Below, piece by piece: positions 15,273-23,289 of a stretch of 38,686 nt of DNA. A program made the translations under genes and the position numbers. Position 1 is the stretch's first letter, and every line of letters starts with the position of its first letter. The DNA is from an uncultured Bacteroidales bacterium (GTDB lineage: Bacteria > Bacteroidota > Bacteroidia > Bacteroidales > Paludibacteraceae). The DNA is taken from NCBI GenBank assembly GCA_900317745.1, contig ONHW01000023.1, positions 1-38,686 of the forward strand, given 5' to 3'. Below the pieces are notes generated by a model that was given only the letters and a program-made list of their open reading frames with translations, did not search any database and was not told the origin of the DNA.

Positions 15273-17588
15273 ATGCAGTTTATAGACGAGTTAAACGAAA
15301 GTCAGCGTGCCGCCGTTGCGTACAACGATGGTCCGTTGCTGGTGATAGCCGGAGCCGGTTCCGGCAAGACTCGTGTGCTCACCTACAAGATTGCCTACCT
15401 GCTGACTCAGGGTGTACCGGCAGGGCATATACTCGCGTTGACTTTCACCAACAAAGCCGCGCGTGAGATGAAGCAACGTATCATCCGTCTGGTGGGCGAG
15501 GACGTAGGGCGTTACTTGTGGATGGGAACGTTCCACAGCATCTGTTCGCGTATGTTGCGTGCCGAGGCGGAGCATGTAGGTTTCACGCGGGACTTTACCA
15601 TCTACGACGCAGCCGACCAGAAGAGTCTGGTCAAGAAGATTGTCAAGGAGTTACAGCTTGACGACAAGATTTACCGTCCGGGTGCAGTACTCGAGCGGAT
15701 CAGTGCCGCCAAATCGGCGTTTATTTTCCCTGAGGCATACGCACAGAACGAACAGTTTGCGAAGATCGACCGCTTGGAGCGGTTGTACAAGATGCCGTCC
15801 GTCTATGCCGAGTACAACCGCAGGCTGAAGGAGGCTAATGCGATGGACTTTGACGACCTGCTGATGTACACGGTACTGCTGCTGCGCAACAACGCCGAGG
15901 TGCGTGAGCGCTACCAGCAGCGGTTCTGGCACGTGCTCGTGGATGAGTATCAGGATACCAACCATACGCAGTACCTGATCGTCAAACTGCTGGCAGAGCC
16001 GCAGAACCACATTTGTGTGGTGGGCGATGACGCGCAGAGCATATACAGTTTCCGCGGGGCAACAATCGAGAATATTCTTACTTTCCAAAACGGTTACACA
16101 GGTGCCAAACTGTTCAAACTTGAGCGCAACTACCGCTCGACGCAGAACATTGTGAACGCTGCCAATAGTCTTATTCACAAGAACAAAGGGCAGATATACA
16201 AGGAGGTATATTCGGAGAAGGAGGCAGGCGAGCGTCTGCATCTAACCGGCTACAGCACCGACCGTGAGGAGAGTGCCGCCGTGGCACGGCAGATACTCGG
16301 ACTTCACCGGCTGAACAAACGCGACTATGAGGGTATAGCCATTCTCTATCGCACCAATTCGCAGAGCCGTAACCTGGAGGAAGAGATGCGCAAACTCGGT
16401 ATCCCCTATCGCATATACGGCGGCACGTCGTTCTATCAGCGCAAGGAGATAAAGGATGCAATAGCATACTTCCGTCTGGCAGCCAACAACAGCGACAACG
16501 AGGCACTGGAGCGTATAGCCAACGTGCCCAAGCGCAGTATAGGCGACACGACCGTCAGCCGTGTGCGCGAGGCGGCACTGCGGGAAAATGTGTCGATGCT
16601 GCGTGTGATGCAGTCGCCGCAGGTGTATGCGGCAGAGATTGCTGCCGCCACCCAACGCAAACTGCAGGCGTTCGCCGAGATGATCGGACGGTTCACTGCA
16701 GCAATGCAGGAAATGAACGCCTTTGATTTTGCACAACTCGTGCTCAATCAGTCCGGACTGATGGCAGACGCCGCGATGGATGTATCAGCGGAAGGTGTTG
16801 ACCGCAAGGCTAACCTTGAGGAGTTGTTGAGCGGTATTCGCCAGTATGTGGACGACCGTACGGCGCAGAACGAAGATACGCGTATCACCGATTTTATTCA
16901 TGAGGTGAGTCTGCTGACCGATCAGGACGAAGGAACGGACGACACCACCTCGCGTGTAACCATGATGACCGTACACGCTGCCAAGGGATTGGAGTTTCCG
17001 GTGGTATTCATTGTCGGTCTGGAGGAGAACCTCTTTCCTTCACCATTCTGCCAGACGGAGAGCGAACTGGAGGAGGAACGCCGGTTGCTGTACGTAGCAA
17101 TCACCCGTGCCGAGCAGGAGTGCTACCTCACTTACGCAAGCCAGCGTTGGAAAAACGGGCAAGTGAACTTCAGTAACCCGTCACGGTTCCTGAAGGATAT
17201 TGACAGGCAGTATATCCAGCAACTCAGTGCTGTTAGTACGCAACCCTCGCCGTGGACGGAAATGCCGATGCGTTCGTCGTGGGGAGAAACGGCACAACGC
17301 AGTCCGTGGGGAGAAAGACCTGCTCCATCATCGCGTGGCAGAGAGCAGGTGACACCCGTGGCAGCGCGTTTGCTCAAGCCGACCACAGGACTGCGACCCA
17401 AGACCACTGTGCAGGATTCTGTATCCACCGAGTGGAAACAGGGTGACCGTGTGGACCATAAGGTGTTCGGGCAAGGCACTGTGCAGCGTGTATATCGCGA
17501 GAACGATAACGAAAAGATAGAGATAGAGTTTGACACCAAAGGGACAAAAACGCTGCTGCTGGCGTATGCCAAGTTGGAGAGAGTATAG
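15273..17588 (+). CDS. UvrD/PcrA-family DNA helicase
   Basis: 771 aa from ATG at 15273; an in-frame GTG ten codons upstream lies inside the promoter. All superfamily-1A motifs are present: I AGAGSGKTRVLTYK, Ia LTFTNKAAREMK, II VDEYQDTN, III GDDAQSIYSFRGA, IV LERNYRSTQNI, V VHAAKGLEFPVVF, VI RRLLYVAITRAEQ. The C-terminus has the PcrA-type Tudor-like domain (GDRVDHKVFGQGTVQRVYR) that contacts RNA polymerase in PcrA. It unwinds DNA 3'-5' in nucleotide-excision repair, replication and transcription-coupled repair. UvrD and PcrA are functionally equivalent here; the C-terminal domain favours the PcrA name. Its stop codon abuts the 16-bp repeat array. Confidence 0.95.
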   Translation: MQFIDELNESQRAAVAYNDGPLLVIAGAGSGKTRVLTYKIAYLLTQGVPAGHILALTFTNKAAREMKQRIIRLVGEDVGRYLWMGTFHSICSRMLRAEAEHVGFTRDFTIYDAADQKSLVKKIVKELQLDDKIYRPGAVLERISAAKSAFIFPEAYAQNEQFAKIDRLERLYKMPSVYAEYNRRLKEANAMDFDDLLMYTVLLLRNNAEVRERYQQRFWHVLVDEYQDTNHTQYLIVKLLAEPQNHICVVGDDAQSIYSFRGATIENILTFQNGYTGAKLFKLERNYRSTQNIVNAANSLIHKNKGQIYKEVYSEKEAGERLHLTGYSTDREESAAVARQILGLHRLNKRDYEGIAILYRTNSQSRNLEEEMRKLGIPYRIYGGTSFYQRKEIKDAIAYFRLAANNSDNEALERIANVPKRSIGDTTVSRVREAALRENVSMLRVMQSPQVYAAEIAAATQRKLQAFAEMIGRFTAAMQEMNAFDFAQLVLNQSGLMADAAMDVSAEGVDRKANLEELLSGIRQYVDDRTAQNEDTRITDFIHEVSLLTDQDEGTDDTTSRVTMMTVHAAKGLEFPVVFIVGLEENLFPSPFCQTESELEEERRLLYVAITRAEQECYLTYASQRWKNGQVNFSNPSRFLKDIDRQYIQQLSAVSTQPSPWTEMPMRSSWGETAQRSPWGERPAPSSRGREQVTPVAARLLKPTTGLRPKTTVQDSVSTEWKQGDRVDHKVFGQGTVQRVYRENDNEKIEIEFDTKGTKTLLLAYAKLERV

Positions 17589-17772
17589 ACCGCTGCGCTG
17601 ACAGAGTAGAGACCGCCTTCGGCTGACAGACCGCTACGCTGATAGACCGCTGCGCTGACAGACCGCTGCGCTGACAGACCGCTACGCTGACAGACCGCTA
17701 CGCTGACAGACCGCTATGCTGACAGACCGCTGCGCTGACAGACCGCTACGCTGACAGACCGCTGCGCTGATA
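17588..17772. repeat. 16-bp tandem repeat array between the helicase gene and pyrH
   Basis: Eleven copies of GACCGCTNCGCTGACA start at the stop codon of the helicase gene. Copies differ mainly at the central GC/AC/AT dinucleotide; copy 2 is GACCGCCTTCGGCTGACA and a 7-bp interruption separates copies 1 and 2. The period is not a multiple of three and the array is not translated. Two more copies lie after pyrH (18525-18563). There are no unique spacers, so it is not a CRISPR. Confidence 0.9.
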
Positions 17773-17810
17773 GAAGATAGATGAGAGATAATTATCAATT
17801 TTTCAATAAT

Positions 17811-18518
17811 ATGGAGTACAAACGAATCTTACTGAAACTCTCCGGCGAGAGTTTGCAGGGCAAGCAGGGCTACGGCATAGACCCTGAGCGTCTGAAAGAT
17901 TATACGACGCAGATCAAGGCGATAGCCGAACAGGGCGTACAGGTAGCCATCGTGATAGGTGGCGGAAACATTTTCCGTGGGATGTCAGGTGCCCAACAAG
18001 GTTTCGACCGTGTGAAAGGCGATCAGATGGGAATGTTGGCAACGGTGATCAACGCGCTGGCATTGAAGACCTCGTTTGACGCAATCGGTCAACGTGCCCG
18101 GGTGCTCACATCCATCCGCATGGAGCCTATCGGCGAGTTCTACACGAACGACAAGGCTATCCGTCTGCTTAACAAAGGCGAGGTGGTGATCCTGGCAGGC
18201 GGTACGGGTAGTCCGTACTTCACAACCGACACCGGTTCATCGTTGCGTGCACTGGAGATCAAAGCCGATGTGATGCTCAAAGGTACGCGCGTGGACGGTA
18301 TCTACACCGCTGACCCCGAGAAAGATCCTACCGCAACGAAGTTCGATACGATTACTTACGACGAAGTGATTCGCCGCGGACTGAAAGTGATGGACCAGAC
18401 TGCTACCGTAATGTGCAAGGAGAACAAGATGCCGATCTATGTGTTTAACATGGATAAGGTAGGAAACCTGCAAAAGGTTATGGCGGGCGAGAAGATAGGT
18501 ACACTGGTTACTCCGTAA
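17811..18518 (+). CDS. pyrH: UMP kinase (uridylate kinase)
   Basis: 235 aa, the usual length. It phosphorylates UMP to UDP with ATP in pyrimidine nucleotide synthesis; a cytoplasmic hexamer. The ATG at 17811 (MEYKRILLKLSGESLQGK) was chosen because it matches the family N-terminus; an in-frame ATG ten codons upstream adds an unconserved Asn-rich stretch. Amino-acid-kinase motifs: KLSGESL, VIGGGNIFRG, GGTGSPYFTTDTG (the UMP/ATP region) and VDGIYTADPEKD. It is followed by frr, an arrangement often found in bacteria. The 16-bp repeat array precedes it and two copies follow. Confidence 0.96.
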   Translation: MEYKRILLKLSGESLQGKQGYGIDPERLKDYTTQIKAIAEQGVQVAIVIGGGNIFRGMSGAQQGFDRVKGDQMGMLATVINALALKTSFDAIGQRARVLTSIRMEPIGEFYTNDKAIRLLNKGEVVILAGGTGSPYFTTDTGSSLRALEIKADVMLKGTRVDGIYTADPEKDPTATKFDTITYDEVIRRGLKVMDQTATVMCKENKMPIYVFNMDKVGNLQKVMAGEKIGTLVTP

Positions 18519-18524
18519 TATATA

Positions 18525-18563
18525 GACCGCTACGCTGAAAGAAAAAAGACCGCTATGCTGAAA
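18525..18563. repeat. Two outlying copies of the 16-bp repeat
   Basis: GACCGCTACGCTGAAA (18525-18540) and GACCGCTATGCTGAAA (18548-18563) lie between pyrH and frr. They match the array at 17588-17772 except for the last three bases. Confidence 0.8.
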
Positions 18564-18585
18564 GAGCAAAGACTGATAAGGCTTT

Positions 18586-18593
18586 TATCTTTG
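18586..18593 (+). promoter_or_regulatory. -7 element of a probable frr promoter
   Basis: TATCTTTG matches the -7 consensus about 47 bp before the frr start. The -33 half is not recognisable, so strength is uncertain. Confidence 0.45.
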
Positions 18594-18639
18594 CGTCCCG
18601 CAGGACGGTCTTACGACTAACACTTAAAATTAACATACT

Positions 18640-19200
18640 ATGATCGAAGCAAAACAAATCCTCAACGAGGCAGAAGAGTCGATGCAGGCAGCAGTGCTCT
18701 TCCTGGACGACGCGTTGGCACACATCCGTGCCGGCAAAGCGAGTGCACGTATTCTGGATGCAATCCGTATTGATTACTACGGCACAATGTCTCCGCTTGC
18801 CAATGTAGCCACAATCACTACTCCCGATGCACGTACGATCTCCATCCAGCCGTGGGAGAAGAAGTTGATAGGCGAAATAGAGCGCGCTATCATCAATTCG
18901 AATATCGGGTTGGCACCGAGTAACAACGGCGAGGTTATCCGTCTTATTCTGCCGCCGCTGACCGAGGAGCGCCGTCAGCAACTCGCCAAGCAGTGCAAGG
19001 GTGAGGCAGAGAATGCCAAAGTATCGGTTCGCAACGCACGCCGCGACGCGATAGAGTTGCTCAAGAAGCAGGTGAAAGAAGGAATGCCTGAGGACGTAGA
19101 GAAAGATGCAGAGGCTGATGCACAGAAGCTTCATGACAAGTACATCCGCCAGATGGATGAGATCTACGCCAAGAAGGAAAAGGAGATAATGACTGTCTGA
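18640..19200 (+). CDS. frr: Ribosome recycling factor
   Basis: 186 aa, the normal length. With EF-G it splits the post-termination ribosome. Conserved features are the helical N-terminus, the segment [20 protein letters not shown] (RRF has R-x-G-[RK]-[AP]), the beta domain with IQPWEKK and [17 protein letters not shown], and the final long helix with RNARRDA. It begins a tightly packed operon: the outer-membrane gene starts 1 bp after its stop, then rsgA and recF follow with gaps of 5 and 14 bp. Confidence 0.97.
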   Translation: MIEAKQILNEAEESMQAAVLFLDDALAHIRAGKASARILDAIRIDYYGTMSPLANVATITTPDARTISIQPWEKKLIGEIERAIINSNIGLAPSNNGEVIRLILPPLTEERRQQLAKQCKGEAENAKVSVRNARRDAIELLKKQVKEGMPEDVEKDAEADAQKLHDKYIRQMDEIYAKKEKEIMTV

Positions 19201-19201
19201 T

Positions 19202-20332
19202 TTGGCTGGTCGCGGATATATAATCCTGCTTCTGGCAGTGTGTGCAGGCGTTGTGCGTCTGTCAGCTGCCGATGTGCAGCCGCCTGCGTCTCCTACGTCG
19301 GTGGACGAAGAGTTGCTGTTGCCCAACTGGCCTGCGATGGCAGTGCCGGTGATCAACTATACGCCGGAGACCGGTTGGGAGTTCGGCGGCGCAGCACAGG
19401 CGTACATCAAACTGTTCAGTCCGCGCACGTCGGTGATACAGATTGGCGGAGCCTACTCGCTGAACAGGCAGTGGTACGTCAATGCGCAGGGTACGCTGTA
19501 TTTCGGTACGGTGCTGCCATGGTTGCTGCAGTTCCGTGCAGGATTCCGCAACTATCCGGATACCTACTATGGCACAGGTGCAGAGCCGAACAAGTCCGGC
19601 ACATACGCCCGTAACGGCACTCCATACGACTCGCAACGCGGGTATGCATTTGTTCAACCGCTGGTGCACGTAGGCAGGAGTTGGTATATAGGTCCGCACG
19701 CCGAGTATCTGTGGGAGCGCACGCGCATGCAAGGAGCCGATGAGTCGGTTACGATACAGATGCCCGGTATAGGCGTTACGGCACAGTTCGACTCGCGCGA
19801 CGAAGTCTATTATCCGCACAAGGGACTGATGCTGAAGGTTAGTGTTACCCACTACAACCGCTGGTGGCGTTCGACATGCGGACTGACAGCGGGGCAGATT
19901 GATTTTCGTCAGTATCTGCCGATAGGCAAGCAGGTAGTGTGGTGCTACCAGGTGCGCGCTGCTATAGCGGCGAGTCTTACGCCCGGTGAGATCCCGTTCC
20001 AGATGTTACCTACGTTTGGCGGACAGGATCTGGTGCGAGGAATACCGTACGGAATGTTCCGCGACAACACGATGGTAGGACTTCAGACCGAACTCCGCTT
20101 TCCTATCTGGCGGTGGATCAGGGCGTGTGCGTTTGTAGGAGCAGGCGATGTGTATGACTATACCCATTGGCAGTGGTCGCGACCAAAGATCGGCTACGGA
20201 CTTGGACTGCGACTGACTATCAACCGTGCAAAGATCAATATACGTGCCGATGTAGCGCGCAACAATATTTATCCCTCGTGGGGCGATATCAAGGGCTACG
20301 GTTTTTACCTGACTGCCACTGAAGCGTTTTAG
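19202..20332 (+). CDS. Outer-membrane beta-barrel protein of the D15/BamA-TamA surface-antigen type
   Basis: 376 aa with an apparent TTG start: a stop lies in frame four codons upstream, and the first ATG would remove the signal peptide (ILLLAVCAGVVRLSAAD). The mature part alternates beta strands. The C-terminal half carries GGQDLVRGIPYGMFRDNT, like the L6-loop region (G-x-x-x-[VL]-RG) of the Omp85/D15 family, then TELRFPIW and barrel strands to the terminal aromatic F. No POTRA domains are present, so this is a barrel-only member, which Bacteroidota often carry. Role in outer-membrane transport or assembly is inferred. Embedded between frr and rsgA. Confidence 0.8.
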   Translation: MAGRGYIILLLAVCAGVVRLSAADVQPPASPTSVDEELLLPNWPAMAVPVINYTPETGWEFGGAAQAYIKLFSPRTSVIQIGGAYSLNRQWYVNAQGTLYFGTVLPWLLQFRAGFRNYPDTYYGTGAEPNKSGTYARNGTPYDSQRGYAFVQPLVHVGRSWYIGPHAEYLWERTRMQGADESVTIQMPGIGVTAQFDSRDEVYYPHKGLMLKVSVTHYNRWWRSTCGLTAGQIDFRQYLPIGKQVVWCYQVRAAIAASLTPGEIPFQMLPTFGGQDLVRGIPYGMFRDNTMVGLQTELRFPIWRWIRACAFVGAGDVYDYTHWQWSRPKIGYGLGLRLTINRAKINIRADVARNNIYPSWGDIKGYGFYLTATEAF

Positions 20333-20337
20333 AAGTT

Positions 20338-21252
20338 ATGAATCTGGTGATAAAAATAACCGGTAGCACCGTGGGCGTGCTGACAGCCGATGGCACGGTG
20401 GCTGACTGCCGTGTCAAGGGTAACCTGCGTATAGCCGGTATTCGCTCCACCAACCCCGTGGCGGTGGGTGACCACGTTACGCTGGAACAACAAAGTGACG
20501 GCACGGCGTGGATCACGTCCGTCTTGCCCCGACGCAATTATATCATCCGCCGTAGCACGAATCTGAGCAAGCAGTCGCATATACTGGCGGCGAACATTGA
20601 TCAGGCGGCACTGCTCGTTACTATCAGCCATCCGCAAACGTCCACCACGTTCATCGACCGTTTTCTTGCCACCTGCGAGGCATACAGCGTACCGGCTATG
20701 TTAGTTTTCAACAAGACAGACCTGTTTACGCCCGACGAACTGCAACAACTTGCCGACCTGCGTGAGTTGTATGAATCGCTGGGCTACCACACCTGTGCTA
20801 TCAGTGCGATGTATGATGATATACAGGCGCTCAAGCAGGAGTTTGTAGGTAAAACAACATTGCTCAGCGGCAACTCGGGTGTAGGCAAATCCACGCTGCT
20901 GAACGCTATCTTCGGCACTACGCTTACCCGTACGGCGGATATCAGCCAGGTGCACGACACAGGTATGCACACCACTACGTTCAGTGAGATGTATCCTCTT
21001 CCCGAAGGCGGCTGGCTAATCGATACTCCGGGAATCAAAGGCTTCGGCACGCTGGATATGCAGAAGGAGGAGGTGGGACATTACTTCCGCGAGATTTTCC
21101 GCATAAGCAGAGACTGCCGCTACTCCAACTGCCTGCACTGCGGCGAACCCGGCTGCGCTGTACTGCCTGAGGTGGGTAAAAGTATAGCCGAGTCGCGCTT
21201 TGACAGTTACCTGAGCGTGCTCAATGATATCAATGAGGATAAGTACCGTTAA
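20338..21252 (+). CDS. rsgA: Ribosome small-subunit GTPase RsgA (YjeQ)
   Basis: 304 aa. An N-terminal OB-fold (about 1-70) is followed by a circularly permuted GTPase: G4 NKTD comes before G1 GNSGVGKST and G3 DTPG. A zinc knuckle is visible (CRYSNCLHCGEPGC, the C-x5-C-x-H-x5-C-like pattern of RsgA, with H in CLHC). It helps late maturation of the 30S subunit in the cytoplasm. Starts 5 bp after the outer-membrane gene and 14 bp before recF. Confidence 0.96.
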   Translation: MNLVIKITGSTVGVLTADGTVADCRVKGNLRIAGIRSTNPVAVGDHVTLEQQSDGTAWITSVLPRRNYIIRRSTNLSKQSHILAANIDQAALLVTISHPQTSTTFIDRFLATCEAYSVPAMLVFNKTDLFTPDELQQLADLRELYESLGYHTCAISAMYDDIQALKQEFVGKTTLLSGNSGVGKSTLLNAIFGTTLTRTADISQVHDTGMHTTTFSEMYPLPEGGWLIDTPGIKGFGTLDMQKEEVGHYFREIFRISRDCRYSNCLHCGEPGCAVLPEVGKSIAESRFDSYLSVLNDINEDKYR

Positions 21253-21266
21253 TCATAACTCAACGA

Positions 21267-22424
21267 ATGACCCTGAACGAACTGCATATCATCAACTTCA
21301 AGAATATCCGCGAGGCAGACTTGACGTTTGCTGACAAACTTAACTGTTTTGTCGGCTTGAACGGTCAGGGCAAGACCAACCTGCTGGACGCTATCTATTA
21401 CCTGAGTTTCACCAAGTCGGCGTTCAATACCGTTGACTCGCAGAATATCCTGCACGAAGCGGAGTTCGCAATGATTCAAGGGGTGTATTCAGCGGACAGC
21501 GATCAGGATGAAACGATGCAGGTGACGTGCGGAATAAGGCGTGGGCAGAAGAAGCAATTCCGGTGCGGAAAGAAAGATTACCAGCGCATGCTGGATCATA
21601 TAGGCCGTATACCGCTGGTAATGGTATCGCCGGAGGACGGTCAACTCATAGCCGAGGGCAGCGATGAGCGGCGGCGGTTCATGGACGTAGTGATCGGACA
21701 GACAGACCGCGCCTACCTTGAGCACCTGAACCTGTATAACGCGCTGGTCAAACAGCGCAATGCCTTGCTGAAACAGTATGGCGATAGCGACCATCCATCA
21801 ATTCCCGATGAGCTGTTTGAGGTGATAGAGATGCAAATGGTGCCGCATGCAACGTATATCTTTGCTCAGCGCAAAGCGTTTGTCGAGGCGTTTGTGCCGC
21901 TCTTTGCCGACTTGTACAAGACGATAGCCGAGGTAGAGGAAATGCCGCAACTGACTTATCGCTCGCAGCTGTTCGACCGCGAACTCGGTGAGGCTTTGCA
22001 GCGCACACGGCAGCGTGATCTGATTCTCGGATGGACCTCGCAAGGCATACACAAGGATGAACTGGAGATGCAACTCGGCGACTATCCGCTGCGGCGGGTT
22101 GGCAGTCAAGGGCAGCAAAAGACTTACCTCATTGCAATGAAACTGGCGCAGGCATTGTACTTGAGCAGTCAGCAGTCGGCAGTCAGCAGTCGGAAACCTA
22201 TACTGCTGCTGGACGATATATTTGACAAACTCGATGCCACGCGTGTGGCACGCATCGTGAATCTTGTTCGCGGTGAGCAGTTCGGGCAGATATTTCTTAC
22301 CGATACAGACAGGCAGCACCTGACGGATATTGTGCGTCCGATAGGTACTATAGATGGTGAAGTGCAGCCTTTAGGCTCAAGCAAAGTGTTCTATGTGAGC
22401 GGCGGAGATTTTCGTGAAGCATAG
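21267..22424 (+). CDS. recF: DNA replication and repair protein RecF
   Basis: 385 aa. Walker A is GLNGQGKTN (about residue 30), the ABC signature is GSQGQQKT, and Walker B is ILLLDDIFDKLD. RecF helps load RecA at gapped DNA. Two oddities. Just before Walker B, four phased 7-bp units (22166-22193) encode SSQQSAVSSR, an insertion-like stretch where relatives have a short variable loop. And the last residues (SSKVFYVSGGDFREA) are encoded by a 40-bp sequence repeated at 23250-23289, where the minus strand encodes the end of the sigma-54 regulator. Last gene of the frr operon. Confidence 0.95.
   Translation: MTLNELHIINFKNIREADLTFADKLNCFVGLNGQGKTNLLDAIYYLSFTKSAFNTVDSQNILHEAEFAMIQGVYSADSDQDETMQVTCGIRRGQKKQFRCGKKDYQRMLDHIGRIPLVMVSPEDGQLIAEGSDERRRFMDVVIGQTDRAYLEHLNLYNALVKQRNALLKQYGDSDHPSIPDELFEVIEMQMVPHATYIFAQRKAFVEAFVPLFADLYKTIAEVEEMPQLTYRSQLFDRELGEALQRTRQRDLILGWTSQGIHKDELEMQLGDYPLRRVGSQGQQKTYLIAMKLAQALYLSSQQSAVSSRKPILLLDDIFDKLDATRVARIVNLVRGEQFGQIFLTDTDRQHLTDIVRPIGTIDGEVQPLGSSKVFYVSGGDFREA
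22166..22193. repeat. Heptamer array inside recF
   Basis: Four exactly phased units alternating CAGTCAG and CAGTCGG. They lie in frame within the coding sequence, translated as part of a Ser/Gln-rich linker before the Walker B strand. Confidence 0.85.
22375..22414. repeat. 40-bp direct repeat, left copy (recF 3' end)
   Basis: Matches 23250-23289 at 38 of 40 positions. Both differences are silent in the recF frame (GTG/GTC, TTT/TTC). The first match base is G of GCTCAAGC; flanking bases do not match. Confidence 0.9.
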
Positions 22425-22493
22425 ACTCTAATGTTCCGTCAAATATGTGAGCACTTTGGGAGCAGCGTGGACGTGAGTGTTGGGGAATGGAAA

Positions 22494-22673
22494 GCGGCGG
22501 AATACCGCCTAAAACTGAACACCGCTGCGCTTACTCGGCGGGAAAGCGAAAGACTCGGCGTTGAAAGCGCCGAGCACAGGACACCAAAAGAATAACCCTG
22601 CTGCAAATATGCAGCAGAAGGGGAAAACGTAAAAAGCAACAACCGGAAACAGACTGCGGCAAGTATGCCGCAG
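22494..22673. repeat. Palindromic repeat modules related to those at 647-1050
   Basis: In order: GGCGG-AATA-CCGCC (22496-22509), the word ACACCGCTGCGCTTAC, CTCGGCG-TTGAAAG-CGCCGAG (22554-22574) followed by CACAGGACAC as at 669-678, then CTGCTGCA-AATA-TGCAGCAG (22598-22617) and CTGCGGCA-AGTA-TGCCGCAG (22654-22673), the last two both followed by AAGGGGAAA. Stem bases differ between copies in compensating pairs, which suggests the hairpins themselves are maintained. Confidence 0.8.
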
Positions 22674-22723
22674 AAGGGGAAAGTGAAGCCAGAATGTAAA
22701 ACGGCAATGAAAGTAAAACGGCA

Positions 22724-23080
22724 ATGAAAGTAAAGTGGACACTGTTGGTGGATGAGGCGAGTGGGGATCTGGATAAAAGACACTATGCACGGCGTATTCC
22801 CGGAAACGGCGAATGGGCTGCAGTGTGCAATAAGCCTGAGTTGAGCGAAAAGACAAAAAGAAAGAAAGCCAATCTGCCCGTGGCGGTGAACTTTAAGTTG
22901 CTGATTGAGACGTGCAAGAGTATATTGAATAATCCCGGTGCCCGTGCAATGTGGCAGGCACGCTACGAGGAAGCCAAGCGCAAGGCAAAAAAGCATAACA
23001 AGCCTATTCAAGGCAGGTTATGTGATTATGTGCGGCACGAAGTAAGCGAGATGCTGAAGAAGAACAGAGGAATCGTATGA
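22724..23080 (+). CDS. 118-residue protein of unknown function in the inserted segment
   Basis: 118 aa, strongly basic, no signal peptide. An N-terminal beta-like part (MKVKWTLLVDEASGDLDKRH) and a Lys/Arg-rich helical C-terminal part (RAMWQARYEEAKRKAKKHNK, then RLCDYVRHEVSEMLKK). I do not recognise a named domain. The outline (short SG-x(2)-x-x-x-x-YxRR start, basic helices with P-x-x-R-x-x-W-x-x-x-Y) recalls small accessory proteins of gut Bacteroidales and is loosely like the 112-aa protein at 37418-37756. The 17 bp before the start are duplicated (22707-22723), giving an out-of-frame ATG upstream. It is the only plausible gene between the 40-bp repeats. Confidence 0.6.
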   Translation: MKVKWTLLVDEASGDLDKRHYARRIPGNGEWAAVCNKPELSEKTKRKKANLPVAVNFKLLIETCKSILNNPGARAMWQARYEEAKRKAKKHNKPIQGRLCDYVRHEVSEMLKKNRGIV

Positions 23081-23124
23081 TTATTAAGCGATTATTGTGA
23101 TGTGGTAGTTATGATGTAGGGTGA

Positions 23125-23168
23125 AGCATATATTCAGCATATATTCAGCATATATTGAGCATATATTA
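23125..23168. repeat. 11-bp tandem repeat, four copies
   Basis: Four units of AGCATATATTN (N = C, C, G, A) run directly into the hairpin at 23166-23196, in the 3' part of the segment between recF and the sigma-54 regulator. Confidence 0.85.
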
Positions 23169-23196
23169 AAACCTCGGGAAAACCCCGAGGTTTTAA
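23166..23196 (+). terminator. Strong hairpin terminator after the inserted ORF
   Basis: A 13-bp perfect stem (TTAAAACCTCGGG, 23166-23178, and its complement at 23184-23196) with a 5-nt loop. A-rich and T-rich arm ends make it usable on both strands, ending rightward transcription from recF or the small ORF and leftward transcription from the regulator. Confidence 0.7.
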
Positions 23197-23249
23197 TGTA
23201 ATAATAAGAACAGTGTCAGGCAGTTATAAATTCAGCGCTAAGTTCAAGT

Positions 23250-23289
23250 GCTCAAGCAAAGTGTTCTATGTCAGCGGCGGAGATTTCCG
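23250..23289. repeat. 40-bp direct repeat, right copy (regulator 3' end)
   Basis: Matches 22375-22414 at 38 of 40 positions, 875 bp away. On the minus strand it encodes the last residues of the sigma-54 regulator (EISAADIEHFA and stop); on the plus strand it still reads as the end of RecF (SSKVFYVSGGDFR). Confidence 0.9.

Noticed and set aside
17588-17772. Possible CRISPR array
   Set aside because: The 16-bp units are directly contiguous with no unique spacers, and no cas genes are present.
22425-23249. An insertion sequence between recF and the regulator
   Set aside because: No transposase frame and no terminal inverted repeats are visible, and a 40-bp target duplication would be unusually long for an IS. 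It is reported instead as an unclassified cassette.
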